From: an uncultured Eubacteriales bacterium
GTDB lineage: Bacteria > Bacillota > Clostridia > Oscillospirales > Acutalibacteraceae
NCBI GenBank assembly: GCA_900317765.1
Contig: ONID01000020.1
Coordinates: 1 to 32,321, forward strand
DNA length: 32,321 bases
Reading direction: 5' to 3'
The position numbers and the translations under genes were made by a program. The notes below the pieces were generated by a model. The model saw only the letters and a list, made by a program, of their open reading frames with translations. It was not told the origin of the DNA and ran no database searches. Shown piece by piece: positions 7,005 to 14,626 of the stretch (its first letter is position 1; each line of letters starts with the position of its first letter).

Positions 7005-8111
7005 ATGAAAAAATATTTTTCAAATCTGATTACCATTATTATCTCTTGTACGCTCATTGCATGCACTGTATTTTTTACAGCTTTCAATGGGTTTGAGAAT
7101 AAGGTCGTCCCGATTGAGGAGGAAATATCCGCAAAGATCTCTGCGGGCAATACGACACACGGCATCAGCATGAATTTGCTCAATACAAAAGACATCCTGA
7201 AAAAGAAAAAGGCTGAAGGCAACGGTACGGTGACTTCTTCCGCCGCATCTCGTACCGTCACCTCCGCTTCTGCTCCTACCACTTCCGGAAAGAAAACCGT
7301 TACCACCATAAAAAACACCTCCGTCACCACCACAACGACGAAAGTCCCTGCGGAAAATGTTACCAAAAGTAAAGTGCCGGAAGATGAATCAAAAAATGTC
7401 GAATATATAAAGGATCCTGATTATAAATCCAAATATTACATTGTAGTATACACCGGCAGTCAGTCCGTCGTCGTTTACGGCAAGGACAAAACAGGCGCTT
7501 ACAATGTCAAGGTCAAGACATTCACCGTATCGACCGGAAAAAGTTCCACTCCCACTCGCAAGGGTGTTTATAAAATCAGGGCAAAATACAGATGGCGCAT
7601 GCTCATGGGTCCCTGCTGGGGACAGTGGTGCAGCAGCATAAGCTCCAGCTATCTCTTCCACTCGGTTCCCTATGACAAGAAATCACCCAATACATTATAC
7701 AACGCATCCTACAACAACTTAGGCAAAGCCGTTTCGCACGGTTGTATCAGAATGTGCGTCAGAGACGTCAAATGGATCTATGACAACTGCCCCATTGGCA
7801 CGCAGGTTCACGTAGTATGGGCATCAGGACCCAAGGGCGAAGGCGTACCCAAACGCAAGAGCGGATCATTATACAGCGGCTGGGATCCCTCGGACAAATG
7901 GTCGGATGGCAATCCTTATTTTAAAGATGCATTATCCTCTTCGACCTCCACAAAAACAACTACGACAACCACTTCGACCACTACAACAGCCACTTCCAAA
8001 ACAACTACCTCTACAACCAAAAATACTACTTCTACTACTGCTCCGTCTGTTACGTCCTCACAGATTCCGGATGAAAGCAGCAATGAGTCCGATGAAGTGC
8101 CTGTCGGATAA
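7005..8111 (+). CDS. L,D-transpeptidase (YkuD) with threonine-rich linkers
   Basis: This 368-residue exported protein has a membrane-spanning or signal segment at residues 8-28, a Ser/Thr-rich stretch at about 79-122, a YkuD catalytic domain at about 142-272 and a Thr-rich tail from 311 to the end. The catalytic motif SHGCIRM carries Cys247 and His245. YkuD enzymes form 3-3 cross-links in peptidoglycan or attach proteins to it. Residues 190-235 (RMLMGPCWGQWCSS, YLFHSVP) match the usual substrate-cleft region. The threonine runs are typical of Ruminococcus surface proteins and are probably flexible, possibly glycosylated spacers. AGGAGGG is the ribosome site. The gene has its own promoter and a Thr-rich neighbour downstream. 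Confidence 0.93.
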   Translation: MKKYFSNLITIIISCTLIACTVFFTAFNGFENKVVPIEEEISAKISAGNTTHGISMNLLNTKDILKKKKAEGNGTVTSSAASRTVTSASAPTTSGKKTVTTIKNTSVTTTTTKVPAENVTKSKVPEDESKNVEYIKDPDYKSKYYIVVYTGSQSVVVYGKDKTGAYNVKVKTFTVSTGKSSTPTRKGVYKIRAKYRWRMLMGPCWGQWCSSISSSYLFHSVPYDKKSPNTLYNASYNNLGKAVSHGCIRMCVRDVKWIYDNCPIGTQVHVVWASGPKGEGVPKRKSGSLYSGWDPSDKWSDGNPYFKDALSSSTSTKTTTTTTSTTTTATSKTTTSTTKNTTSTTAPSVTSSQIPDESSNESDEVPVG

Positions 8112-8217
8112 TATTACAATTTGTCCTGCTATTTTCTAAAGAAATAAAAAAGAAATAAAAATATACATATTCATCCAAAAAAATTATATAATTAGAAAAA
8201 AATTTAATATTTTTCTC

Positions 8218-8246
8218 TTTACAAAATCAAATTTATGCCTTATAAT
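8218..8246 (+). promoter_or_regulatory. Promoter of the Thr-rich secreted protein gene
   Basis: TTTACA, 17 bases, TATAAT on the plus strand, about 60 bases before the start codon at 8310. It lies in the 198-base gap after the transpeptidase, where I see no clear terminator. Confidence 0.75.
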
Positions 8247-8309
8247 AGAGATTGATTGAATGGGGTATTATCCTGTGTGATTTAGCTTGATAGTAAAGGA
8301 GGGACTGTA

Positions 8310-9176
8310 ATGGACAAGTCTGTTGCACAGAAATTGATGATCGTTATTTCAATGCTCACAGCCATGTTTGCCACGGTTTTCGTGTGCGGCAGTATTGTCA
8401 GCAGCAGTGTTTCGACTGACAGCTATATTCAGCCCGTTCCTAAGATTCACGCTGCAGTGTCTTTCAGCGATACTTCTATTGATGAAACGCCTACTAACAA
8501 CGTCGTTTCTCACAGCGATGCAGATCTTCCGTCAGAAGAATCCGCCCCCCAATCCACTACCACCACAACCAAAGCGCTTACTAATATAGAAAACGGCGTA
8601 ACGGTGGTTGAGTTCATGGATGACGAGGACGAAGATTACACCTCCGAAACAATCCATGTGGAGGAAGAGGACATAGATAATCAGTTTCTTTACATGACCA
8701 CAGTAACTACCAAGCTGCCTGATGCGACGGTTCGGGAGGCTCTGACAACTACGACTGTCAAACGCACCACTACCACCACTACCCGCAGGACCACCAAACC
8801 AACGATGGCAGTGACTTCCGCAAAGCCCTTTGCGCCCAAGTCAGTTACCACGACAAGGATAACAACTACTAAGCAGAAAACCACGACATCCACCACCGTC
8901 AAAAAGGCTGCAACCACCAGCAAGCAGCCTCAGACTTCTGCACCTGTAACGACAACAACGATTACGACTACCACCACAACAGCTTCAACAACAACGACTG
9001 CTGCTGCAACCACTACTGCTGTCTCTACTATCAAAACAACGACCGCAGCACCCACCACAACCACTACTACAGCAGCACCCACCACCACAACCACAAAGGC
9101 TCCTCAGATAGGCGGCGCTGCATCTATCAACAAGCGTACAACCACAGAGCCGAATAATGATGGTGGACAGCCGTAA
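8310..9176 (+). CDS. Threonine-rich secreted or membrane-anchored protein
   Basis: I recognise no catalytic domain in these 288 residues. Residues 9-33 form a hydrophobic N-terminal segment (LMIVISMLTAMFATVFV), a signal peptide or anchor. Residues 40-140 are acidic and Ser-rich (DDEDEDY, EEEDIDN). From about 145 to the end the protein is mostly Thr with Ala, Lys and Pro, in runs of up to six or more Thr. This composition resembles the linkers of the transpeptidase upstream, so it may be a wall-spanning stalk or a mucin-like protein. GGAGGG lies eight bases before the ATG. It could carry O-glycans; that is inference only. Confidence 0.8.
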   Translation: MDKSVAQKLMIVISMLTAMFATVFVCGSIVSSSVSTDSYIQPVPKIHAAVSFSDTSIDETPTNNVVSHSDADLPSEESAPQSTTTTTKALTNIENGVTVVEFMDDEDEDYTSETIHVEEEDIDNQFLYMTTVTTKLPDATVREALTTTTVKRTTTTTTRRTTKPTMAVTSAKPFAPKSVTTTRITTTKQKTTTSTTVKKAATTSKQPQTSAPVTTTTITTTTTTASTTTTAAATTTAVSTIKTTTAAPTTTTTTAAPTTTTTKAPQIGGAASINKRTTTEPNNDGGQP

Positions 9177-9201
9177 TCATTCTTAATTGAATTGCAATTT
9201 C

Positions 9202-9249
9202 AAAAGAACCGCATATGATCAGCAGTGATCAACATGCGGTTCTTTTTTG
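9202..9249. terminator. Terminator between convergent genes
   Basis: AAAAGAACCGCAT (9202-9214) pairs with ATGCGGTTCTTTT (9234-9246) and continues into T residues on the plus strand. The minus strand also reads into TTCTTTT, so it can serve both the Thr-rich gene and the solute-binding gene. Confidence 0.88.
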
Positions 9250-9258
9250 TTATATTTT

Positions 9259-10113
9259 TTATGCATTTATCTGTGCCGGATTATTCTTGATTAAAGATGA
9301 CAACATCGCATTCAGATTGTATTTCTGGCAAAGATCCTTTATTTTGTTCTTCTGTGACATCTCGACATACTTTTCGGCAATCAGCGAACATAAATCGGCA
9401 TCGTCAGCCCGTGTCACTATCACCAGACTGCACTCCGCAATAGGAGTATCGACATATTTGAAACCGATGTCTTTCTCCTTGAAATGATCGGCAGCATATA
9501 TCGCCTGAGGTTCATCTACAGCAGCACACTGCACGTCACCCGACGCCAGTTTCTGCAATACCTGCTGCATATTGCTGCAAATGATTATTTTCTTGAGACT
9601 CTTCTCCATGACCGAGGCATTATGAAGCTCTGTCTGAGCATCAGATCCGCTCACGACAGCCAGTTTCTTGCCCTTCACATCGGCGAGTCGCTCTATCTTG
9701 CTGTCTGATGTTGTCATGATCACCTGACGGTAAAACAGACCGGTCTCAATGGTTCTCACTGACGATACAAGCTCTTTCGACGGAGGACTGCAATTCCACA
9801 GACAGTCGACGCTGCCATGCATCAGTTTGTCATAAGCCTCTGCTGAATGTACTCTGGTAAAAACGACTTCCGTCCCCAGTGAATCCGCAATATTCCCAGA
9901 CGGTTCCCCGGTGATTCCCTCCATTTGATGTTTGTCCTTGCCTTCTATCACAAAGGGAGCGTCATCGGCTTCGGAACAGGAGCAATATCCCACACGAAGC
10001 CCACCGTTATCATTGAGCCGGCTTATGGTGCTGTCTGAGCTGCAGGCTGTACCGACAGATAATGACATTGTGACAGCCATCACCAGCACCGCAGCCTTTT
10101 TGAATAATTTCAT
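9259..10113 (-). CDS. Family 3 solute-binding lipoprotein (amino-acid ABC transporter type)
   Basis: A 284-residue exported lipoprotein. The signal peptide MKLFKKAAVLVMAVTMSLSV ends in a lipobox with Cys24 (GTAC). The mature part has the family 3 pattern: an opening strand with LRVGY, a middle segment (LADVKGKKLAVVSGSDAQTE) typical of the second lobe, then DEPQAIYAA and a late strand. Such proteins capture amino acids or other small polar solutes outside the cell. I chose the ATG at 10113 because AGGAG lies eight bases upstream and the lipoprotein signal starts there; a longer frame from 10224 has no support. No permease or ATPase gene is adjacent, so it is an orphan component or has a sensory role. 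The ligand is unknown. Confidence 0.88.
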   Translation of the reverse strand: MKLFKKAAVLVMAVTMSLSVGTACSSDSTISRLNDNGGLRVGYCSCSEADDAPFVIEGKDKHQMEGITGEPSGNIADSLGTEVVFTRVHSAEAYDKLMHGSVDCLWNCSPPSKELVSSVRTIETGLFYRQVIMTTSDSKIERLADVKGKKLAVVSGSDAQTELHNASVMEKSLKKIIICSNMQQVLQKLASGDVQCAAVDEPQAIYAADHFKEKDIGFKYVDTPIAECSLVIVTRADDADLCSLIAEKYVEMSQKNKIKDLCQKYNLNAMLSSLIKNNPAQINA

Positions 10114-10153
10114 ACGACTCGCTCCTATCCGAATAAATATATATGATTTGATT

Positions 10154-10591
10154 TCAGATAATATAGTTGTTGGAATAGCTCTCGTTTTGTTTGTCAATAA
10201 TATCCTGAAGCGTGATGCTGTCAAGATATTCGTTTATCACCTTATTCAGACCTTCCCAGATGAAGAGGGTAGGACACTCATCCGATCGTTCGCAGGTATT
10301 CGGGTGCTGTACAAGACAGGCAACAGGAGCCAGACTGCCCTCTGTAAGACGGAGTATCATTCCTACTGTGTAGTTCTCCGGCGGCTGTGCCAGCCTGTAA
10401 CCTCCCTGAAATCCCCTGTTTGTCTGAAGGAGATCGGGAGTATTCAGCATCGGAATGATCTGCTCAAGATATTTTTTAGATATTCCCTGACGTTCTGCAA
10501 TATCTTTGAGTGCTATAAAACCTTCTCCGCGGTGCTCCGCAAGATCAAGCATAAGTCTGAGAGAATATCTGCCCTTGGTGGATATTTTCAT
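10154..10591 (-). CDS. Rrf2-family transcriptional regulator with three cysteines (probable Fe-S sensor)
   Basis: The 145-residue protein starts MKISTKGRYSLRLM and has the winged helix of Rrf2 proteins, including DIAERQGISKKYLEQI and the wing sequence NRGFQGGYRLA. Cys92, Cys100 and Cys106 are placed like the cluster ligands of IscR and NsrR, so it probably binds an iron-sulfur cluster and senses iron, oxygen, nitric oxide or cluster demand. No isc/suf genes are nearby. The solute-binding gene follows 40 bases downstream on the same strand and may be its target or operon partner. GAGGA is 12 bases upstream of the ATG. A promoter with an overlapping dyad precedes it. Confidence 0.92.
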   Translation of the reverse strand: MKISTKGRYSLRLMLDLAEHRGEGFIALKDIAERQGISKKYLEQIIPMLNTPDLLQTNRGFQGGYRLAQPPENYTVGMILRLTEGSLAPVACLVQHPNTCERSDECPTLFIWEGLNKVINEYLDSITLQDIIDKQNESYSNNYII

Positions 10592-10624
10592 TTTTTCTTC
10601 AATCCTCGCAAATAGACATTTTTT

Positions 10625-10655
10625 CTATAATACTACATAATAGATAAGTTTTCAA
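10625..10655 (-). promoter_or_regulatory. Promoter and candidate operator of the Rrf2 regulator
   Basis: Minus-strand TTGAAA, 17 bases, TATTAT (10627-10655). An imperfect dyad CTATnAT-N6-ATnATAG (10625-10643) covers the -10 box and is a plausible self-regulation site; binding is inferred. Confidence 0.6.
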
Positions 10656-10746
10656 GGGAAACGCTGATTAAGTCGATTCCCGCACTGCTCAGTAACGTCT
10701 TTTCGCGGTGCGGAATCGACGGCTGCGCCTGTAATCAGCGTATCCC
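10656..10746. repeat. Nested inverted repeat, MITE-like or structured RNA element
   Basis: Outer arms 10656-10670 and 10732-10746 (GGGAWACGCTGATTA, 14 of 15 bases pair) enclose inner arms 10672-10685 and 10708-10720 (GTCGATTCC plus GCAC), leaving a central loop. The whole can fold into a single long hairpin with one internal bulge. It sits between the Rrf2 promoter and the end of a zinc-ribbon gene and codes for nothing. Terminal inverted repeats flanked by AAG on the right and CAAG on the left fit a small non-autonomous element; a transcribed regulatory hairpin is the alternative. Confidence 0.6.
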
Positions 10747-10820
10747 AAGTTTTTATTGAAGATACTAAACAAATGAACTGCACGAGAAATAATATAGGTA
10801 TCTCCTGCAGTCCATAATAT

Positions 10821-11351
10821 TCAGATATCGATAAACAGACCTTTTGCTTTGAATTTCTTTTCTTTGCGGTAAATCTTTTTCAGCCTGAGCTTGATTTTGC
10901 CCACAATGATATACAGAAGCACAAGTGAAGCAAACAGCACACAAAGCCATATCAGGTCCATTGTGCTGTCACCTCTGAGCTGGCTGTAGATCTCATCCGC
11001 AAGTTTGGTTCCGCTGGATGTTTTAAGCGAATATGTGAGGTTGTTCATCTTCTCAAAAATGGCAAGAAGATTAGCTATTACGCCTAAGCAAAGTCCTACA
11101 AAAATAACACTCAATACAGCACTGATTGTCTTTGCCTGCTCGGAATCATGAATATCATACGCCAGCTTGGTAAGCGGTCGCATTTCCGACTCAGGCGGAC
11201 GGAGCATGGCAAATTCTGCACGGCTGTCCATTACGGGAGGAAGCTCTTCGTCCTCAACACCCGTGATCGAATCACCTGCAAGTCTCTGACCGCAGCTGCC
11301 GCAAAAAAGATCGTCATCCGCATTCTGAGCGCCGCAATGTGAACAATACAT
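10821..11351 (-). CDS. Zinc-ribbon protein with two membrane helices (third of trio)
   Basis: The 176-residue protein starts with a zinc ribbon: Cys3-x2-Cys6 and Cys17-x2-Cys20 (MYCSHCG, LFCGSCGQRL). A soluble linker follows, then two hydrophobic segments at about 75-99 and 131-151, and a very basic tail rich in Lys and Arg. The ribbon and tail are expected in the cytoplasm. The function is not known; such proteins are common in Firmicutes as single-copy membrane proteins of unknown role. GAGGT lies eight bases before the ATG. Spacing and strand suggest one transcript with the next two zinc-ribbon genes upstream. Confidence 0.85.
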   Translation of the reverse strand: MYCSHCGAQNADDDLFCGSCGQRLAGDSITGVEDEELPPVMDSRAEFAMLRPPESEMRPLTKLAYDIHDSEQAKTISAVLSVIFVGLCLGVIANLLAIFEKMNNLTYSLKTSSGTKLADEIYSQLRGDSTMDLIWLCVLFASLVLLYIIVGKIKLRLKKIYRKEKKFKAKGLFIDI

Positions 11352-11398
11352 GTTAGATTACCTCACTTTCATAATGATCTGACTGTCTGACATCATTC

Positions 11399-11854
11399 TC
11401 AGTCTTTTGAGGAAAACTTCCTGCCAATGCGCTTGAAGAGAATCACCAGACCGATCAAAGCGATAATGACAAGCAGACCGGCAATAACGAGCATTCCGTA
11501 ATTGGCAATAAGCTCATCGTACTGGACGCCCCTGTTAAGCTCACTCGGAAGGTGTTTGGTTTCCTCAGCGGTGGATGTAAACCAGGAATAAATGCTATTG
11601 AAGGTACCGCCTATGTACATATACACCAGACCACCGACAGACAGGACAAGTAATACAACCGGAAGAATCAGTTTGTCGGGCTTTGCCTTCTTTTTCTTTT
11701 CAGGTGCAGCTTCCGCTGCGGGCTTAGGCTCGGCATTTGCCACAGACTCTGTCTTTTTTTCTTCGGCGATCATAATGGTCTCAACGGCTTTGCCGCACTT
11801 CGGACATTCGGAAGCCCCGGTCGGAATCTCGGTACCGCATGCTTTGCAAAACAT
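11399..11854 (-). CDS. Zinc-ribbon protein with two membrane helices (second of trio)
   Basis: This 151-residue protein has Cys3, Cys6, Cys17 and Cys20 in the same arrangement as its neighbours, then an Ala/Glu/Lys-rich linker (about residues 25-58) and two hydrophobic segments at about 60-82 and 118-141. The short tail is basic. I chose the ATG at 11854 because AAGGAAG lies just upstream; a TTG six codons earlier overlaps that ribosome site and is unlikely. Function is unknown. A shared architecture with the genes on both sides suggests paralogues or subunits of one membrane complex. Confidence 0.85.
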   Translation of the reverse strand: MFCKACGTEIPTGASECPKCGKAVETIMIAEEKKTESVANAEPKPAAEAAPEKKKKAKPDKLILPVVLLVLSVGGLVYMYIGGTFNSIYSWFTSTAEETKHLPSELNRGVQYDELIANYGMLVIAGLLVIIALIGLVILFKRIGRKFSSKD

Positions 11855-11891
11855 AAAACTTCTTCCTTTCAATAAATAATTGATTATTTTG

Positions 11892-11919
11892 TACGGTTAT
11901 CGACAACAGATAAACCGTA
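11892..11919. other. Hairpin between two zinc-ribbon genes
   Basis: TACGGTTATC pairs with GATAAACCGTA around a seven-base loop, with one bulged base. There is no T-run after it on the minus strand, so it is more likely an mRNA processing or stability element, or a weak attenuator, than a terminator. Confidence 0.45.
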
Positions 11920-11941
11920 TTTTACGCAATTGACACGCCTG

Positions 11942-12742
11942 TTATTCAGAAATAATCTTGTGGTCGACACAGTAAATCTTTATATTTTTAAGATCTGTAT
12001 CGGATTTCGACGAGATAAGCATATCGTACAGCGTATCCGCATACTTGCGGTATCTGTTCGCCTTGCCGACGTAGAGATAATTGAGCAGACCGCTGTTGTT
12101 GGAATACCACTCATAACGCTTTGCTTCATATTCTGTGTACCACACATAATAGCAGCAGTCACAGTAGAGCTTTTCCTCTTCAGAGTATTCCTCTCCGAGT
12201 ATCTCTTTGAACTTATTGGTATACTCCTCCAAAAAGCTGTAATCCTCAGCCTTGCCGGATTTGGAAAGAAGATCGTCGATGACCTCGTCAAAATTCGGAT
12301 TGCGCACGTCATTGACAAGCGCAAGCATCTGCTGAGATTTAGTGTCGTCAACCTCTTCTATCTGAGCCTTGGTGTCAAATTTGCTCACAACCAGTGCCGC
12401 TGTCGCTACGCCTAAGATAATGATAGCAACCGCCACAACAAATCCCAGCGCTCCCTTTGCAAACGTCTTGAGACCTCTTGAAGGATCTTTTTTCGGTGCG
12501 GGACCGATCACAATCGTGGGTGCTGTAGGGCGCGTATCAACCAATGCCTCTGTTTCGCTTTCGGTACTCTTGTAGCCGTTGCCGGAAGCTCCACGACTGT
12601 TGGACGCACTTCCCGTACCTGTTGTGGTGTTTCCGTTGTCCGATGATGCTTTCGACTCTTCGGTATTGACCGCGGCGCCGCATTTGGTACAGAAAGCCAA
12701 CCCTTCGCGCAGTTCCTTACCGCATTTTGAACAAAAAGCCAT
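11942..12742 (-). CDS. Zinc-ribbon protein with one membrane helix and an outer domain (first of trio)
   Basis: A 266-residue protein. Its zinc ribbon has Cys4, Cys7, Cys18 and Cys21 (MAFCSKCGKEL, AFCTKCG). A linker rich in Ser, Thr, Gly and Asn (about 30-60) leads to one hydrophobic segment at about 95-118. The remaining 140 residues are acidic and helical (EEYTNKFKEILGEEYSEEE, YCDCCYYVWYTEYEAKRYEW) and should lie outside the cell. The cluster of Cys, Tyr and Trp in that region is striking, but I know no domain it matches. GGAGG precedes the ATG at 12742; a longer frame from 12799 has no ribosome site. A promoter lies at 12815-12843. Confidence 0.83.
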   Translation of the reverse strand: MAFCSKCGKELREGLAFCTKCGAAVNTEESKASSDNGNTTTGTGSASNSRGASGNGYKSTESETEALVDTRPTAPTIVIGPAPKKDPSRGLKTFAKGALGFVVAVAIIILGVATAALVVSKFDTKAQIEEVDDTKSQQMLALVNDVRNPNFDEVIDDLLSKSGKAEDYSFLEEYTNKFKEILGEEYSEEEKLYCDCCYYVWYTEYEAKRYEWYSNNSGLLNYLYVGKANRYRKYADTLYDMLISSKSDTDLKNIKIYCVDHKIISE

Positions 12743-12814
12743 GCAGATTCCTCCGTACAGTAAGGCAGCTGAATAGACTGCCGCAAAAATTTGATTCAAT
12801 CAATTGACAAGTAT

Positions 12815-12843
12815 ATTATGACATAAATAATCAAAAAGGTCAA
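12815..12843 (-). promoter_or_regulatory. Promoter of the zinc-ribbon gene cluster
   Basis: Minus-strand TTGACC, 17 bases, CATAAT, about 70 bases upstream of the first zinc-ribbon gene. It separates that cluster from the 527-residue gene upstream. Confidence 0.6.
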
Positions 12844-12872
12844 CAGTTTAATTGTATTATTATGCATTTATG

Positions 12873-14456
12873 TCAGTTTTTTCTGTCAGAATACGTTATC
12901 TCGACATTCCGATTCTGCATCGACGACCCGTTTTTCTTTGAGCGGACAGTATTATCGGAGGAACCGCGTATGATTCCGATGACTTTCTTTATCTGATCGC
13001 CTGTGCGGCTGAACAAGGTCTGCCCGGAACGATCCATCACTCCCTGGTTATCGGCATCATCGTCATAATTCTCATGCCGGTCGGGAGATACCGGTGCCGG
13101 ACTGTATCCTTCATCGTCATCACTGTCAGGGAATATCACGGGAAGCGGTGCATCATCCTCGTCATTGCCATAGAATGATTCCGACGGATCGGTGTCCATG
13201 TCATTTCTGTCGGGAAAAACCATCGGCGGCTCATAACCGCTTTCCTCTTCCATAGGTTCCTGTGAACCGGATATATTGTCAAACATTGCTTGGTCGGCAA
13301 ATTTTTCTTCCGCATCCTGTTCCATCGGCAGCCCGTCTTCCTCTGTATAAAATACATTCTGCGGCTGCAGAGAGGGCTGCTGCATGGCATCATAATCCGG
13401 CAAAGGAACAAACGCACTGTCGTTCAGATCGCCGGAGGGTGCGGTTTCGTCTTCATCAAAGAAGTTGACCGGAGGCACATAGGTTTCACCCGGACGGTTA
13501 AGCTCCCGGTCAAAGAGATCGTCTTCCGGAATATTTTGTCCGCCTTCAGTGAATGTGAGCGTCGGCTTGAAGATATCTTTATCCTCGTCTTCCTCTTCAT
13601 CCGCCTTTTTTTCCTGCTTCTTGGTGACACTCAGGCTGATGTCGCCCGGCATATGATAGCTTCCGCTGTAACCGTAATATCCTTCATAGCCGAAATCGGT
13701 CTTGCCGTTCTCGGTTTCCGGCTTCTGTTCGGGTTCCCGTTTCTGCTCGGGTTCAGTCTCCACTTTGATTTCCGGTTCGGAGGGCTGAACGGCATATTTT
13801 TTACAGGCCTCGTCAAGCGACTTTTCCAGGGAATCCATGAGGTTGTGAAATTCTTCGTTGGAAGCGTGCATGATATAATCGGTTGAATACGGGCTGCTTT
13901 CGGGTTGGGAATTTGGCAGCCGGTAACCGCCTTTTTTGAGTATTTTCTCGCTCTCGGGGCTGATAAGAGGCTCTTCATTTACGGGAGACTTGGTTTCCGG
14001 TGCCGGAACCTTCGGCTCGGCATAGGAAGTGGACGGCTTTGAAGTGAGCTGATCGTCAATGAAATCGGCGCTCTTTTGTGCCATCGTCGAGATCTGGCTC
14101 TTCATATCATGAATAAGAGCATCCGAACCCGCAGAGCGTGTGGCATATTTTGTCTCATAAGCTGCCGCGGCTGCTTTCCGGTCGGCTTCAAACTGATCGT
14201 TGACCACCTTGCGAACTGCTACATAGCCTTTTTTGGCATTGGCTCTGATGCGTGCGGCGTCGGTTTTCTTTTCGCTCCTGACAACGCTGACAGTTACTTT
14301 CTTTTTCTTCCAGTTCTTCGGGGAACATCTGAGCACAACATCGACGTGCTTATTTACGCTCTTATGCATAATATGAGTACGTGTCATATCATAGCTTCTC
14401 GGAATATGTCTCATCATATGGACATGTTCCAATCCGCTTAACTGGTACCTTCTCAT
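12873..14456 (-). CDS. Large low-complexity acidic protein of unknown function
   Basis: I do not recognise this 527-residue protein. Its N-terminal 120 residues are basic and His/Lys/Arg-rich (HVHMMRHIPRSY, KNWKKKKVTVSVVRSEKK) with a helical Ala-rich stretch. The rest is strongly acidic and Pro-rich, with short repeats (EPEQK, EPEQKP), Tyr/Gly-rich YEGYYGYSGSY, and many Asp/Glu runs (DDDEGYSP, NEDEDA-like). The C-terminus turns basic again (IKKVIGIIRGSSD, SKKNGSS). There is no signal peptide or membrane segment. It is probably largely disordered and could serve as a scaffold or condensate-forming protein. GGAGGGGG is the ribosome site and a promoter lies upstream. Neighbouring zinc-ribbon membrane proteins are transcribed in the same direction. 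Confidence 0.8.
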   Translation of the reverse strand: MRRYQLSGLEHVHMMRHIPRSYDMTRTHIMHKSVNKHVDVVLRCSPKNWKKKKVTVSVVRSEKKTDAARIRANAKKGYVAVRKVVNDQFEADRKAAAAAYETKYATRSAGSDALIHDMKSQISTMAQKSADFIDDQLTSKPSTSYAEPKVPAPETKSPVNEEPLISPESEKILKKGGYRLPNSQPESSPYSTDYIMHASNEEFHNLMDSLEKSLDEACKKYAVQPSEPEIKVETEPEQKREPEQKPETENGKTDFGYEGYYGYSGSYHMPGDISLSVTKKQEKKADEEEDEDKDIFKPTLTFTEGGQNIPEDDLFDRELNRPGETYVPPVNFFDEDETAPSGDLNDSAFVPLPDYDAMQQPSLQPQNVFYTEEDGLPMEQDAEEKFADQAMFDNISGSQEPMEEESGYEPPMVFPDRNDMDTDPSESFYGNDEDDAPLPVIFPDSDDDEGYSPAPVSPDRHENYDDDADNQGVMDRSGQTLFSRTGDQIKKVIGIIRGSSDNTVRSKKNGSSMQNRNVEITYSDRKN

Positions 14457-14509
14457 AATTATCCCCCTCCTTCATTTCTTTTTCCTTAGAATGATCCTAT
14501 ATACATTCT

Positions 14510-14538
14510 ATTATAAAACTTTTCATCCGAAATGTAAA
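14510..14538 (-). promoter_or_regulatory. Promoter of the acidic low-complexity protein gene
   Basis: Minus-strand TTTACA, 17 bases, TATAAT, about 50 bases upstream of the start codon. Confidence 0.75.
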
Positions 14539-14626
14539 TAAAAGATTAATAAAAAATTTTGATTTTTCAACGTCATTTTTTATAAAGTTTAATTACAATT
14601 TTTATCCATTTGACATAAATAAGATG

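Noticed and set aside
8720-9150. Minisatellite in the Thr-rich gene
   Set aside because: The Thr codons are mixed (ACA, ACC, ACG, ACT) without a fixed unit, so this is protein-level composition and not a DNA tandem repeat.
12369-12575. Plus-strand frame in the zinc-ribbon gene
   Set aside because: Antisense shadow with no ribosome site.
13290-13886. Plus-strand frame with hydrophobic runs
   Set aside because: It is the antisense shadow of the acidic low-complexity gene; Asp/Glu codons read backwards give Phe/Leu/Ile-rich sequence.
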